From the NCBI RefSeq assembly GCF_021134715.1, contig NC_060023.1, positions 8,370,001-8,434,000 on the forward strand: a stretch of 64,000 nucleotides of DNA, read 5' to 3'. Both the position numbers and the translations under genes were made by a program. Source of the stretch: Daphnia pulex (taxonomy: Eukaryota; Arthropoda; Branchiopoda; Diplostraca; Daphniidae). The notes under the pieces are model-generated. The model was given only the letters and a program-made list of their open reading frames with translations, had not been told where the DNA came from and ran no database searches. This document shows positions 36,406 to 48,256 of the stretch, piece by piece (the stretch's first letter is position 1; each line of letters opens with the position of its first letter).

Positions 36406-39400
36406 AATGTTGGTGAAGTGAAAGCAATTATTGACCTGTGGCTTTACATGAGTTCTGCTGTTCTGTCCAATTTGCTGAAACTGAAACGTTATCTACAGCT
36501 GTATGTCTCATCTCATGCTGACACCGGTTACACCCGTCACGTTGCCGAACCGGCCCACACGTCCTACGGCATCAAGGCAGGAGGAGGAGGCGGAGTTGAA
36601 ATAGTTTCGGGAGACGAGAGACGAGAGCTTCAGGGGCCCCTCAAGAAGGCCGATAAGCGTGCGTTTGCAGCCCCCAAAATTCCGGTCCCGGTTGAACGGC
36701 GCCGGCAACGAGCACTGGTGCCGGGCGACGAAAATCGCGTGCCGACCATTCCAGCGATGAACAACGGCCTCCTTCCGTTGAAGCAAATAACGGACCGACA
36801 AATAGCCGCCGCCGCCAGACATGGCCGCTGATTCGCCCGGGTTGCCATTAAACGCCGAATCGGTTGCTCACTCGGTCACAGTGTCCGACCGGGTCTAACG
36901 TGCCAACAGCAGCGACCAGAGTGGCCGGCCCACACAGCACCAGAAACTCCGAAATCAATGCGGATTCTTCCGGCAGATCCTCTCGGAGGAAGATGCCCAA
37001 CCACTGCAAAGCCTCACCGGAACCGCTTCCGGTGGAAGAGGCCATTTACACGGAGCCGTTTCTGCACTCGGTGTGCAGCACGGTGACCAGTTTCGGCGAG
37101 CGACGCCCAGTGTTCGGTGCCCTTCCGTCATCTGGCGACGATCGCACTATGCAGATCCGTTTGAGAGCTGCGGCAGCCTGCTGGAACACAATTACGAAGA
37201 AATGGATTTCGACGAAGATATTTATCAACAAGATCCGTTCGACAGCCAGCCACCGCCGCAGGAGTCGGTCGACTCGAATGAAAATACCGAGTCCGGTTTC
37301 AGTGACGGAAGCAAAAGTAGCCGGCCAGGTGGTGGTGGTGGTGGTGGTTATTTCTCATCGGACAGTGAGGCCAGTTTAACTATTCCGGCCGGTTTGGCCC
37401 GCTCGAGGGCGGCAATGTTTGAATCGATCGCTCAAGCCAATCAGCGCGTCATCCGCCCGCAATACGGATCTCAGAAATTGGTTCAAGCCCTTGGCCCGCA
37501 GCTGGTCCTCTATTCGATGGACTCTCTGCCTCCGACAGAGATTTTTCAATCGATTAAAACCAAAAGCAAAAGCTGTCCGCCTTCGTTGAACGCCATCAAC
37601 TGGTCGATGGATGTGTGCGTTGAAAACGATGGATTCTTCATGGAATTTGCCAATCAGCGCATCGCTCTACCGGAACCGGGTAGCCCGACCAGTTGTTCCT
37701 CTCTGCAGTCCAGCAGTGAAGCCTCGTCGGGAGAAACGGAAATGACCGATAGAAGCAAATCCAGCAGGAAAGTTTCGTTCGTTTTGGGGCCCGTTCGTTC
37801 TTCCGCACCGAGTCGTCTACTCTGTCCAAAAATCCCACCGGATGAAGACGACCAACCTTTGGTGACTCACAAAGGAAAGTCTGTTAGTAGTTCGTCGACT
37901 TCTACCAGCTCTGCTGCTGTCAGTTTGGCCCGTTTCTTTAAACAAACGTTGACTGTCATCGGCAGATGCGGCGGTGAAGGTCAAAAATATCCGACAGCGA
38001 AAGTTTAATTTCTCATGCGCCGGATGATCTTTTGAGCCAGTCGGATTTGGAAATGTTTTGCAAATCCAACGGTGAGAAGCGTCTCAGGAAGGACAGCGGC
38101 ACAGATGTGACTCCTCCGGATGCTTCACTCTACGATGGAAGTGCATTGGCCATTGACGACATGGATGCGGCCCTGGCCATCTTGGAGATAAAGGCCAAGG
38201 CTAAGTCTCGTCACGCGTCCAGCAGCAAACAGACCGAAACTATTTCAGACAACTGCTCGGATGATTGTTCCTCGTCTTCAGATGAAAGTGATATGGACTC
38301 TGGCAGCTGTTCGTCCGGAAGTTCATGCGAATCCAGCTGCAATTTGACCGATTGTTCAAGTTGGACCAACGATTGCTGTAGTGAGAGTCTCACATCGTCT
38401 GACGTAAGAGACCGCAATAATGGGCATCAATCGGGGCATCTCCCAATCCTGATCCCTTCCATCTCATGTCTTTCTTCCGAGTTTCTTTTATCTATAATTT
38501 TACCGTTTGAATATCTAATATTGGCGTTTGTTTATTACTTTGATTTTGTAGGATGATTAGGCCTATAGAGGTGGAGCCATATCTCCCGGACCCCATCACG
38601 ACACATCGCTGGATATGACCAGCTCAGACAATTCGCGTCTGGACGATCCCGGAAGTCCGACTCAACCGAACGATGGAAAGCATTCGTTACTCCAGTTCGC
38701 TCTTTACCATTTCCGACAGAGTCCAGAAAAGTATAATCAATTCACTCGTCCTAAAAATAGATTCGGTGTTTCTAATTATTCTATGTATTAGTAGATTCGA
38801 AATGTTGCGTCATGACGACGTGAACACGCTCCGTTCCGGAGCTGGTGACAACGTCAGCAAGTCGGAGAAGAAAAAGAACAAAAACAAGAAATCAAAGGAT
38901 CGGCCAGAGTCGGTGGCCGGTGCTGACTGGACGTGGAAAGAGCAGGTGGATCTGGTCAAGTTTACCAAGTCACCCATTCAGGCTTCTCTGTTGCAGCTCA
39001 ATTCCAACGAGCTCAACAAACTGGCCTTATCATGAAGTATATGGGCGACTACCCGATGGCCAAGGGACAGTCAGAAGTTGACAGTGTGTACACTATTCTA
39101 ATGGTACTACATTCATTAGCTCTTCATAGAACACATCATTCTAATCATTTTTTCCCTGTGCTGTATAGAATTGCCACAAGCATGAAGCGCTGCGTGATGA
39201 GACCTACTGTCAGGTCATGAAACAGACGACCAATAACAAGTCTTCACGCCCGGATTCTTGTCAGCGCGGCTGGAGGCTCTTCTCCATCACGGCTGCTTAT
39301 TTTAGTTGTTCTGAAGTGTTGAAACCGTACTTGTTCAAGTACCTTGAGACAGCAGCCTACGATAAACGACGAGCTTATCACGGTATGAAACTTATTGACT

Positions 39401-40632
39401 TGGTTGACGAATACGTTATAATATTGGCTTGCTCGCACAGGAACGGCTATGGTTTGTCTGCAGAATTTGCGCAAAACTCTGCGATATGGTGGGCGTAAGA
39501 ACGTGCCCAGCATCGAAGAGATCACGGCCATCACGGCTGGCCGAAATTCCAAACGTCAAATGTATCGACTTCCAGGTGGTACGGAGCGCGTAATCAACAC
39601 CAAATCCACGTCGGTCGTCCAGGACATAATCGAAGAGATTTGTGGTGTGATCAACGTTCGATCCGAACAGGAAATGGAAGAATATTCACTGTATTGCATC
39701 GTGGAAGGTGATACGTTCACTATGCCCCTTGCTCGCGAAGAATACATCCTCGACGTCACAACCGAGTTGCAGAAGAATCAACAGGTTTACTACCTGATCT
39801 TCTGCCGTTCAGTCTGGCACTATCCAAATTATCTAATGTGGCTGGATAACGCTCTTTACATTGAAATCGTCTTCAATCAAATAGCACCTGATTACCTGGA
39901 AGGATTGTTGCTCGTCATGCCTGGCGAGCAGATTTCTCAAGATTGCGTTGTAAGTTATTTTTATCACACAGTTGAACGAATTCTATTCATATTTTTTTTT
40001 GTTCCTTTTTTCCTTTTCTGTTTCATGCAGTATGACATTGCAAAAGTTGCTGCTTTACTTCACCGTGCAGCTGATTTAGACCACATGCCTACCATGAAAG
40101 AGACCAAATATCTATTGCCGAAGCCGGCCCTCTCTGTTCGTGACATCAAACCTCCAAAATGGGTTAATCTGGTCCAGAGCTCTTGGAAAGAAGTCGGAAC
40201 ATTTTAAACCGTCTCAGGCCAAAGCTCAAGTTTTAGGTTCGTTTTCATGTCCTGTGACGCCACTATAAAACCGGGGCTTCTTTAATTAAAACCCAAAATT
40301 GCTTTTTCCAGAGGTGTTAGAAAAGTGGTCCCTTTTTGGTTCGAGTTTCTTCGCCGTCCGGCGCGACGCAGATCCGGTTGAACGATCTGAACATATTTTA
40401 GCGCTCAACCGGAACGGTGTTCACTTCCTTGATGTCATTACTCACGTAAATTAGATTTAAATTCCATATTTACAAACGAAATCATATTGATCTTAATTTG
40501 TTGTGTTTAAGGAAACTTTGATGCACTATCCTTATTCCGAGGTGATATCTACTCGCAAAGTCAAATCGGAAGAAGGCCCCCTTTTCCTGGACATGAAATG
40601 TGGAAATTTGATGCAGCAGCGCGTGACCCGCG
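36406..40632 (+). pseudogene. Myosin-XV tail pseudogene, copy 3 (3' truncated)
   Basis: It shares with copies 1 and 2 the 16-bp deletion, the five-A run and the MyTH4 TGA (about 39033-39035), but lacks their two extra T: at 38628-38632 it reads GACAATTCG, which keeps the SDNSRLDDPGSPTQP frame open into LLQFALYHFRQSPEK. Several substitutions (GAGAGCTG, ATGAAGCGCTG, ATGAAACTT) are shared with copy 4 instead. The final exon is cut at about 40632, removing the last part of the FERM domain. Confidence 0.85.
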
Positions 40633-40855
40633 TTCTCGTGACCCCACCAAATTTGTAATGTTTTTCGAGAACTAGGACTTTCATTCCAGCTTTGCTGAGA
40701 AGGGCTGCTGCGGTCATTCCTACATTACATAAGACATTATTAAACATACACTAATGTATTAATTTAACGGGGAAAAGGATCAATCGCACCTCCTATTCCC
40801 GAACCGGTTAGAATTGCGTCCCATTTCTTCTCTGTCGCCAGCTGCGTGGTGAAAG
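40633..40855 (-). pseudogene. RETSAT-like (all-trans-retinol 13,14-reductase) N-terminal fragment
   Basis: Two minus-strand exons, 40855-40790 and 40719 down to the break at about 40633, splice in phase into KKWDAILTGSGIGGMTAAAL and then SKAGMKVLVLEKHYKFGG. This is the FAD-binding GxGxxG start of RETSAT and related carotenoid/retinol oxidoreductases. The intron (40789-40720) keeps GT and AG. The reading frame runs straight into antisense myosin sequence, so the rest of the enzyme is missing. No further RETSAT exons are evident to the right. It is a relic brought in by rearrangement and should not make an active enzyme. Confidence 0.7.
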
Positions 40856-41834
40856 CTGTAAAATCACCAGAAACAAATCAAATTAAAAATACAGACCCAT
40901 TTTTACGAGTAAGGTGGATTTAAAGAGACTTCTTTTCATGACTTGATTTCGTTTGGTATGATCAGTTTCTAATGAAGTCACTGGCCTTTTCGTATCTTTA
41001 GCAAAAGGCGATTTCCACTTTCCGGAATTAGAATTTTCAGGCGAATCGAACATCGAAGAAATATTTTTTCACGAAATAACAAATTACGACTGCGAAAATT
41101 ATCCCAATTTGATGTTGCACGTTGTAAAGAATAATTGTCTGAATGAGTATAATTGTCTGCATGCGTCGGCTGTTGTGGATCACTTGCAACTAACTTAAAA
41201 AATTGTGATTGGAAATATTTACACTTTCTTGCTTCAATACCAGTTTTTGTCCAAAGGGGTTTGTTGGCATCATTCTGGAGTAAAATCACTTTAACAGGAG
41301 ATGGTGTTCAATTTCCTTTTTATGCTTAAAATGTCATTTTTATGTAGTTGAACTGCGTTTGAAAGGAAAAGATATTCTTGAACGAATTGGTATTCATTTT
41401 CACTAAATAGTCGTCAGAAACTGGAAATAGTTGTATTATACAGGACGCAGCGCGTTTTCTGTTTCCCAATATAGAAATTTCTCACTGTAAGCAATTTGCA
41501 GTCAATACTAGTCTCTATTTCACATGGGACATGAATATAAAATCATATTTGAATGCGCTTCGATTTTTCTCTACGGATGTAGGGTACCTCGGGTACAAAT
41601 TGGTGCCGCATTCTCGCCCAAATTAAGTCCTATAATACTATTTTGTTCGATTTTGTTTCAATTAAAAAAAAGGTAACGCGCTTGAGATCAAATTTATGTT
41701 TCACTCTGACATTTATGTACATTCCAAATCTCCAATAGTAGAATAAAAAAACTGAAAATGTGTTCATAAATTTTTACAACTTTAAAAACTAAAATCTCTT
41801 AGGCTATAATTTGCGCAAAAATTGAATAAAAAGA
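40856..41834. other. Unassigned region between RETSAT fragment and diverged unit
   Basis: This is AT-rich, with a 103-codon minus-strand open frame (40978-41289) of unremarkable composition. No domain, repeat or RNA was recognised. Confidence 0.4.
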
Positions 41835-42032
41835 AGACAAATTAGGAGATGACCGCCCAATGTAGAAGAAATTTCATATGACTTTTAGCTAATTGTTTAC
41901 GTGTAGCCTCCGGGGGTATTAGTGTAACTATTCGGAAACTGTACGATATTTAAGACAAACACCGGGGTTTCAAGGCAGCATTTGCCACCAATTGCCAATT
42001 GCCGAAAAGTCTTCTCATCATTTTTCATCATC

Positions 42033-42151
42033 ATATCTAATAACACGAGCCCGAGTGAGAAAGTAGTTATGCTTCCCATGAGAGTCGAACACAAGTGCCG
42101 TGTCATTCTGTGACAATTCACGAAGACTTAACTGACTCACCCACCCGACTT
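42033..42151 (-). mobile_element. tRNA-derived SINE-like element (diverged unit)
   Basis: The B box (TGTTCGACTC, near 42083-42092) is intact, while the A-box region is weaker (GGGTGAGTCAG) than in the young units. Its position matches theirs, so it is the same ancestral insertion. Confidence 0.45.
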
Positions 42152-43637
42152 AATATAGTACCATAAAAAGGCCAATTTTGTTGGTATTAGGAGATGATTG
42201 GCAGCTGTTTACATACTTATTTCAAAATTTAAAGTTCATTATTATCGTTTGTTGATTGATTGCAGGGCACAAAGTATTGCTTGCGACACACCATTTTCTA
42301 CAGTTGTCAATCATCATGACATGCTCGCCGTCGTATATAAAGACAAAATCACAAGTAAAATTAATCTAAAAAAATTTAAATAAATAAACGAAAGAAAAAT
42401 TATTCTTTCGACATAGCCATTTTTTAAACATTTCTATGCTCCTATTGGCTAGCGTATAATTTCTCTGTAAGGTTGGGACTAATATACCATTTGTCATAGT
42501 TAGGGAAACGTTTTAAAAGAGATTATTTGAATTTGAAAGATTTACAAAATTTGGTTGAATCTCGGTTACCATAGAAACGCAGCAGACAAAAACCATTTCA
42601 TTTATTTCAAAACGGTTAAAGAACCCTTAGTCCTGAGTCCTGACCGTCCTGACATTTCTCTGACACACAAATTAAAAAAAATTATTCCTGGGTTTTAACA
42701 TAGTTCTAAATAAATTTCTTAAAATTCAGTCAATTCCTATCCTTGTGGTTCAGTTTTCCAAATTGTTTTTTAAATCTTACAGGTCTGTGATTATCGAAGA
42801 CTCGAATCCACCATCTATCCTTTTTTTTCGTGTTTGCTACCACCCTATTAGTGATTTTTTATTAATTTAAAATGTTTTTATTTTCCCTTAAACTCCAATA
42901 GCTCTAAAACAAAAACAGTGAAACAAAACAAGTAAACAACGGATAAATTGCTAAATAATGAACAATTTGGCAACGGTTAAAATTTCAAATTCAAATTCAG
43001 CCACCAGGGGGACTTCCTATGTATTGCAGCCCAGCCCCCCAGCAACACGAGTGACGAGGGAAAAAAAACCGTTAGAAACTTAGAAAGTTTCTCGCACTTG
43101 TGCCAGGCAGACATCGTCAATCAGAGCTCAAGAATCTTAGTTGAAATTTCGTAAAGTTTTAACTTTTTCTACTTAAGAATTGTTTTCTTCTTACTTCAAC
43201 ACGGTAAGCCTCTATTTTCTAATTATTTAGTACAATTACTTATCTAGTTTTGCTAAAATTGGTAGAAGAATCAAGTTCATTCCCCACCATTTTGAAGACT
43301 GCTTCCAATTTATCTTCCACATAACTGGGATTTGTTCCTACTGAATATTTTTTTCTTCTAACAACAACAAGGTAAACCTTTTTTCTTTCCTAATTTTGCA
43401 TAAAAAATAACTTGGTTTTTGTAAAAATTGTTAGGAGAATCAAGTACATTTCCCACGGTATTTGAAAACTGCTTCCAATTGATCAATTCCATCTGGCAGG
43501 GATTTGTTTCACTCCATTAAATTAGCAGGTATTTATTGCATGAGATTCTTCATTATTTGTAAACTAAAATTTTATTTCTCAGAACATTACTGAGTACTGA
43601 CTACGGAGGGTCTGATCAACTCAAAGCACAGAGGAAA

Positions 43638-45149
43638 ATGGCTTCCAAAAAGAAAGCTGAGAACGAACACACACCTGAAGGTGAGGACCATGTCAACCCA
43701 CCTAAGAAACAGAAGAAGGGCCATGTGATCGAAATTGATCCCATATTTGCAGTATCAAGATCAGACTTCCTTTCGATAATTCAGAACCTTGTTGGTAACT
43801 ACCCAAACATCAGGAGTGCAAATCTATCCAGTGACTGCGATTTTTCAAGTCTTCCTAAAGACATTGATGTGGAAATGCTCATCGAAGTAATTGAATCGGT
43901 CGGCGCCGCGTGTGTTTTTCACGGAGATTTTGACGTTCGAAGATATGGTTTAGAATGCTGGAAGATTGCCCTTCTATTGCGAGAAGCCTTTGCAATTCCG
44001 AAGACCGCCTTGTACCAATCTAAATGGGAAAAATTAGCTTTGAGGAATAAGCGGGAATTCCAAACCGTTGCAGAACTGGAACAATTGCTTAGACAGAGGC
44101 GAACGCATTGGACAGTTCAGGCGTACTTCCTCGGCAGACGTACTTTGGAGAAGCATAACTGCTTTCCGAGTGGATGCATCATATTCAACATGTACAATTT
44201 CGCGAGTCATATCTGGAACCACCGGCCAATAGCGAAGAATCAACCACGTTGTTTTGCCGTCACAATGTTCCTTATTGAACTCTTTGGAAAAAAAGAGTAT
44301 TTACAACAATTCATTCGCAATCCAACATGGTGTTCTGACATCGGACACTGGACTTTTTGTGAACTATTCAATACTTTGGGAGATCCAACATGGACTGGCC
44401 TTGATGTAACCGAACAAAATGCAGTATTGACTTTCGACAACTTGATGGAAACCCTGGGTTTTTGTTTCTTATACCAGGTTAATGTTCACGATATGGCCTC
44501 ATTGGATGAGATTAAAATAAACGAAGAGTGGACAATCCAGTCTAAAGCCGACAAACTGGAAGATATTTCAAACCTGATTCTTGTTATTCTCAAACTGCTG
44601 GTGTCAATTCCGAAATCGAAGAGTGAAAGCAAGCGATTGAAGAGCAAGCTAGCCATCTACATAAATATCTTTGAACTCAAGCGGGTATCTCAAAAACCGA
44701 ACCTCTTGCTTAGAGTATGCACGTCGCACCAAGGAACACCCAACGAGTTCAAGCTGATCAAGTTGTTGCTGAAAGCAGGAGCGGATCCCAACGCTGTAGA
44801 TCAACAACGCTGCAGCCCTCTTCATCTGCTGGCAAAAAGTGAACATCTCTCCTCTCATTCGTGGAGCAATCCTTCTTACTCTACTCGTGCTGAAAACTTC
44901 ACTGCCATCGTTCGAGTTATCTTTGATGGAAGATTCCATCAAGATCAAGTCAATCTAAGTGGCCAATCAGCATTGGAGTGTCTAAAACCTCTTTCGAGCT
45001 ATCCAGATGCTGAGTTAAGCCGACTGGTAGGCAATTTCTCGCAGGGTGTTCGTCCGTTATCTTGCATCGCAGCGAAAGAAGTTCGAAGGCATCAACTTCC
45101 CTGTGAATGTTTACCTGTGACGCTTCAGTCTATGGTTTTGCAGCACTAG
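43638..45149 (+). CDS. FEM1-like protein lacking N-terminal ankyrin repeats (copy C, diverged)
   Basis: A clean 503-residue frame in one exon, clearly homologous to copies A and B but much diverged. Again a lysine-rich N-terminus (KKKAENEH, PPKKQKKG) precedes the helical region (CWKIALLLREAFAIPKTAL, VQAYFLGRR, LTFDNLMETLGF) and the ankyrin part. The block LLLRVCTSHQGTPNEF followed by LIKLLLKAGADPNA is almost unchanged from A and B, while much of the rest differs, which suggests constraint on that surface or local gene conversion. The last 35 residues differ from A/B. The leader has the same duplicated block (43190-43510) and acceptor before 43583. An intact frame after this much divergence indicates selection. 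Confidence 0.75.
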   Translation: MASKKKAENEHTPEGEDHVNPPKKQKKGHVIEIDPIFAVSRSDFLSIIQNLVGNYPNIRSANLSSDCDFSSLPKDIDVEMLIEVIESVGAACVFHGDFDVRRYGLECWKIALLLREAFAIPKTALYQSKWEKLALRNKREFQTVAELEQLLRQRRTHWTVQAYFLGRRTLEKHNCFPSGCIIFNMYNFASHIWNHRPIAKNQPRCFAVTMFLIELFGKKEYLQQFIRNPTWCSDIGHWTFCELFNTLGDPTWTGLDVTEQNAVLTFDNLMETLGFCFLYQVNVHDMASLDEIKINEEWTIQSKADKLEDISNLILVILKLLVSIPKSKSESKRLKSKLAIYINIFELKRVSQKPNLLLRVCTSHQGTPNEFKLIKLLLKAGADPNAVDQQRCSPLHLLAKSEHLSSHSWSNPSYSTRAENFTAIVRVIFDGRFHQDQVNLSGQSALECLKPLSSYPDAELSRLVGNFSQGVRPLSCIAAKEVRRHQLPCECLPVTLQSMVLQH

Positions 45150-45340
45150 TTCGTTTCGATACTGCTGGAGCCTAGAATTGTTTTCCTTTTTGGCGTCAAT
45201 TTGTTCCAAAATTTTTCGTATTGTTATTTGTCTTTCGTTTGCATCGAATAACAACCTTTGCTTGTGAATAAATAGAACGAGTTAACAACTTATTATCTGA
45301 AAGTTTAGATCTATTTCTTGCACTTTGTCTTAAACTATTT

Positions 45341-47327
45341 TAACAAATCTCTAAGTCGAAAATTACATGCCACAAAGAACCTATAAATAATGGTATTACA
45401 TAAAAAAAAATTCAGAAAAACCGCCTTAAAAAAGTTAAATTCTGTTGTTTCACCAGGTGGCAGATTGATATTTGAGTTTTCAGAGTCTTGTCTTCAGGAG
45501 TTCGGGCAGGGGTATGGAGAGTGTTTAAACTTGACAGGGAGAAATTACATGAACATTATTGCCTTAGAGAACACAGAAATTAAAAATAATTTTGGTAAAA
45601 TACCTGCAACACAAAATTTTTTGCTTGCATTATTTCAATTTTCATTTGTCACGAGCACCTACTTGGCCAGGTACATTATGAGAACTGCTGAAAACTGAAA
45701 TTGGCTGAAATTATGTGAAAACATTTAGTCAAGAATGCACTAAGAATCATTAGCTAAAGATTAGGTGATCTATTACTAAAAAATAGTTAACTTATTATCC
45801 GATCTACGTTTTTTAAGATTTGTTTTGAAATTTGAAATAACGAACGAAGTGTCATACTGTCATGTGCAACTAACTAAAGATTCAAAACTCATTACTAGAT
45901 GTCGCCAAACGTCGCCCTTGTTGTTGTTCTTACATCGTGAAACGAGGAAAAATGGAGGAAACAATTGGTTGCTAATTTATACTTATATTCCTGTGATTTC
46001 AAATACCGAATTTAACTTCATATCTAATGTAGGTTCAGCTTGACCTAGTTTTCTTATTTTTATGTTTTTCTTACTTATTTCTCAAATTCTAGATGCATAC
46101 TGTCAGTCTGTCATTCATTCCAAGTAGCGCTCAGTCAATTTCCATCCATTAGATCCTCATGCTGTCAAAAGCCTAAAACTCATGTTTGAAGCCCACATAT
46201 AGTGGAATATAAATGTGCTGAGAAGAGGTATTTCCCCATTACTACTACCAGATCATTACAATTCAGATTTTCATGTAACATAGGTATTCTTGTTCATGAA
46301 CCATAGGACTTTTCTGAATCTCACGATTTTGGTGGTGTAACCTGCAACATTATGTTTGCTCTTAAGGCTGTTTCTACTTCTGTTTAGAAGGCAACCCAGC
46401 TGAGAGATAGGTAGAATTTTATTTCTCACAAGTAAATTTGTGTAAATTTGTAAATGACATAGAGAATTTCCTTGTCCCATTATTGCTACTTAGAGTTTCA
46501 GTGACATGAAGAGTGTGACGTGAATAATGCCGTGTGTATGCATACATTTCCCTTCCAATTCTGCTTGATGCCTTACTAAATGCATCACCCATATGTTAAA
46601 GGTAAGCATCAATACAACCTATCACCATGCTACTGCAACACTTCATGACACTTTCTTAAGCATCAGGAAATTTATCTAAACAAGTGGAGAAATGCTGTTG
46701 GTTGCTGTGGATTCCAGTTTTACGGTTTTTTTCATAATGAATATTGCAGTGTGCTTCTTAGAAAAGGTAAAAATTGATATGCTTATTAACTGTTATATAT
46801 TTCCATTAATGTAATACATTTTATTTTTACAGAGCACGTAAGAGATCCTTAAGCCAATGCTGTTCATTGTCCATGACGGAAGAGGGACTTCCACCTACGT
46901 TCTAGCACATCCTTATCTTCCCGACGTACGCTCATCCAGCTTCACTGCTTCAGTGCTTCTTATGCTGCAAAACAACTTTTCTTGCTTCACTGGCGAGGCT
47001 GATCACTTCAGTTGCTGTGACACACCTGCAATCACTCACCACGGGATTACGGCCAGGTACCGGACAATTGACTTATTTTCGTAGATTATCTGCTAGTTAT
47101 CTATTTGCGTAAATATCTCTGTCTGTGTAATATTCCAAAATTAGGCCTTTTTTGCGTGTAAAAGAAGTGTTACTTCGACGTTTCTTTTTTCTCACGCTAG
47201 ATGGCTTTTCGATAACTTTCAGCTGTCACAACAGTCAGTTTCAGTCAATTTGCAAATCTCTTTAAACATTTATCGGCAGCTGTTGTGTGGAAATTTTTTA
47301 GTGGAAACTGACGATAACTATTCCTCC
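45341..47327. other. AT-rich region without recognised genes
   Basis: Open frames at 45390-45698 and 46857-47084 (plus) and 46271-46480 (minus) have no recognisable domain and no supporting splice structure. I see no RNA gene. Confidence 0.4.
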
Positions 47328-47702
47328 AACAAAGCTCACTTGTAAAATTTTCGATAATTGCTTTTTTTTTCTACTTCCGGTTTGGTCATTTCAGTCAGTA
47401 GTTCAGTAAATATTCATTCGACGAGCAAAAGAACCACATATTCGTGATCCTCGTAAAATTTGTGGTAAAGTTCATGTTATGTTTTGTACGTACGCGTACT
47501 TCTGGTTTCGAAAATTTTCTTGAAATAGTTCAGGAAAATTCTCGATTTCGGCCAAATTTTGGATTTCGTTTAAATCACACCTAATCGACCCCAAATTTCA
47601 TGGAGATCACGAATATGTGGTTTAATTTGATTACAGCTCAATGGTTGAGGAGATGTGGTTACTTCCGGTAAATTTTCAAAAAACTAGCAAGTGAACTTTG
47701 TT
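47328..47702. mobile_element. Fold-back (inverted-repeat) element, MITE-like
   Basis: Outer arms AACAAAGCTCACTTG (47328-47342) and its near-perfect reverse complement (47688-47702, one mismatch) flank an inner perfect 18-bp inverted pair: AACCACATATTCGTGATC (47432-47449) with its reverse complement at 47605-47622. The whole 375 bp can fold on itself. It carries no coding capacity, so a non-autonomous DNA element is the likeliest identity. A target-site duplication was not identified. Confidence 0.5.
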
Positions 47703-48256
47703 CAGTTAACATTTCTCAATATTGCAAGCTTGATTTTAAGTTACAAAAATTGTATTTTTAAATCTTTGAACTTAAAAACCTGACTATAGTTTCTATCTGT
47801 ATTATGTAACTTTTATTGGCATGTCACTAAATAAGAACTGTTTTGTCTTTATTCAGGTAATGCAGAGGAAACCTCGAGAAGATGGACACCAAAACGCCGC
47901 CGGTATCTTCAAAATGTGAGCGCGGATCATCATTTGTTGTTGGTATTATGTTTGTGTTAGTTAACCCGTTGCCTGCCACGCATTTGTTCTCCCCTAGTTC
48001 CTTAGCACGGGCCGCGCTGTTCGGTCTCGTGGTTTACAAGCCGCGGGGTCGGAAAGGCAATTTTTGCACTAGTAGTTCCCCCTTTCAGCAATGGCAAGTC
48101 CCACCTTGGTCATAGATCTTTCAGACGTGGCGCCTGGCGCGTAGAGTAGAAGAGTACAACCTACGGGTTGTATGGCGTGGCAGCCAACGGGTATGTATGT
48201 TTGTATGTATATGTTTATGTGACTGTAAAATGTGGTGGAATTGTGGGCGGAGGGGG
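47703..48256. other. Left flank of copy 4: orphan exon candidate and GC-rich block
   Basis: A possible small exon (acceptor TTTATTCAG ending 47856, donor at 47914) contains an ATG at 47882 encoding MDTKTPPVSSK. A GC-rich stretch (about 48005-48185) of unknown origin follows, then a short TGTATG-type simple repeat near 48190-48220. Sequence shared with the units begins at about 48257. Confidence 0.3.

Larger units (their letters stand above)
33559..40632 (+). repeat. Segmental duplication unit 3 (truncated)
   Basis: It follows unit 2 directly and matches it up to GCGTGACCCGC at 40621-40631, within the last myosin exon. After that the sequence changes to a RETSAT-like fragment on the opposite strand. 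The FEM1-like gene part is missing. Confidence 0.92.
41835..45340 (+). repeat. Older, diverged unit with internal deletion
   Basis: The left part (41835-42200) aligns with unit-1 sequence around 13650-14060, including the SINE-like element. From about 42335 it aligns with unit-1 19860 onward, so the whole myosin tail is deleted. The match continues through the FEM1-like gene into its 3' flank at about 45340. Divergence is much higher than between units 1-3. Confidence 0.8.

Noticed and set aside
40978-41289. 103-codon minus-strand frame near the RETSAT fragment
   Set aside because: It does not resemble RETSAT or any other family and has AT-biased composition typical of chance frames.
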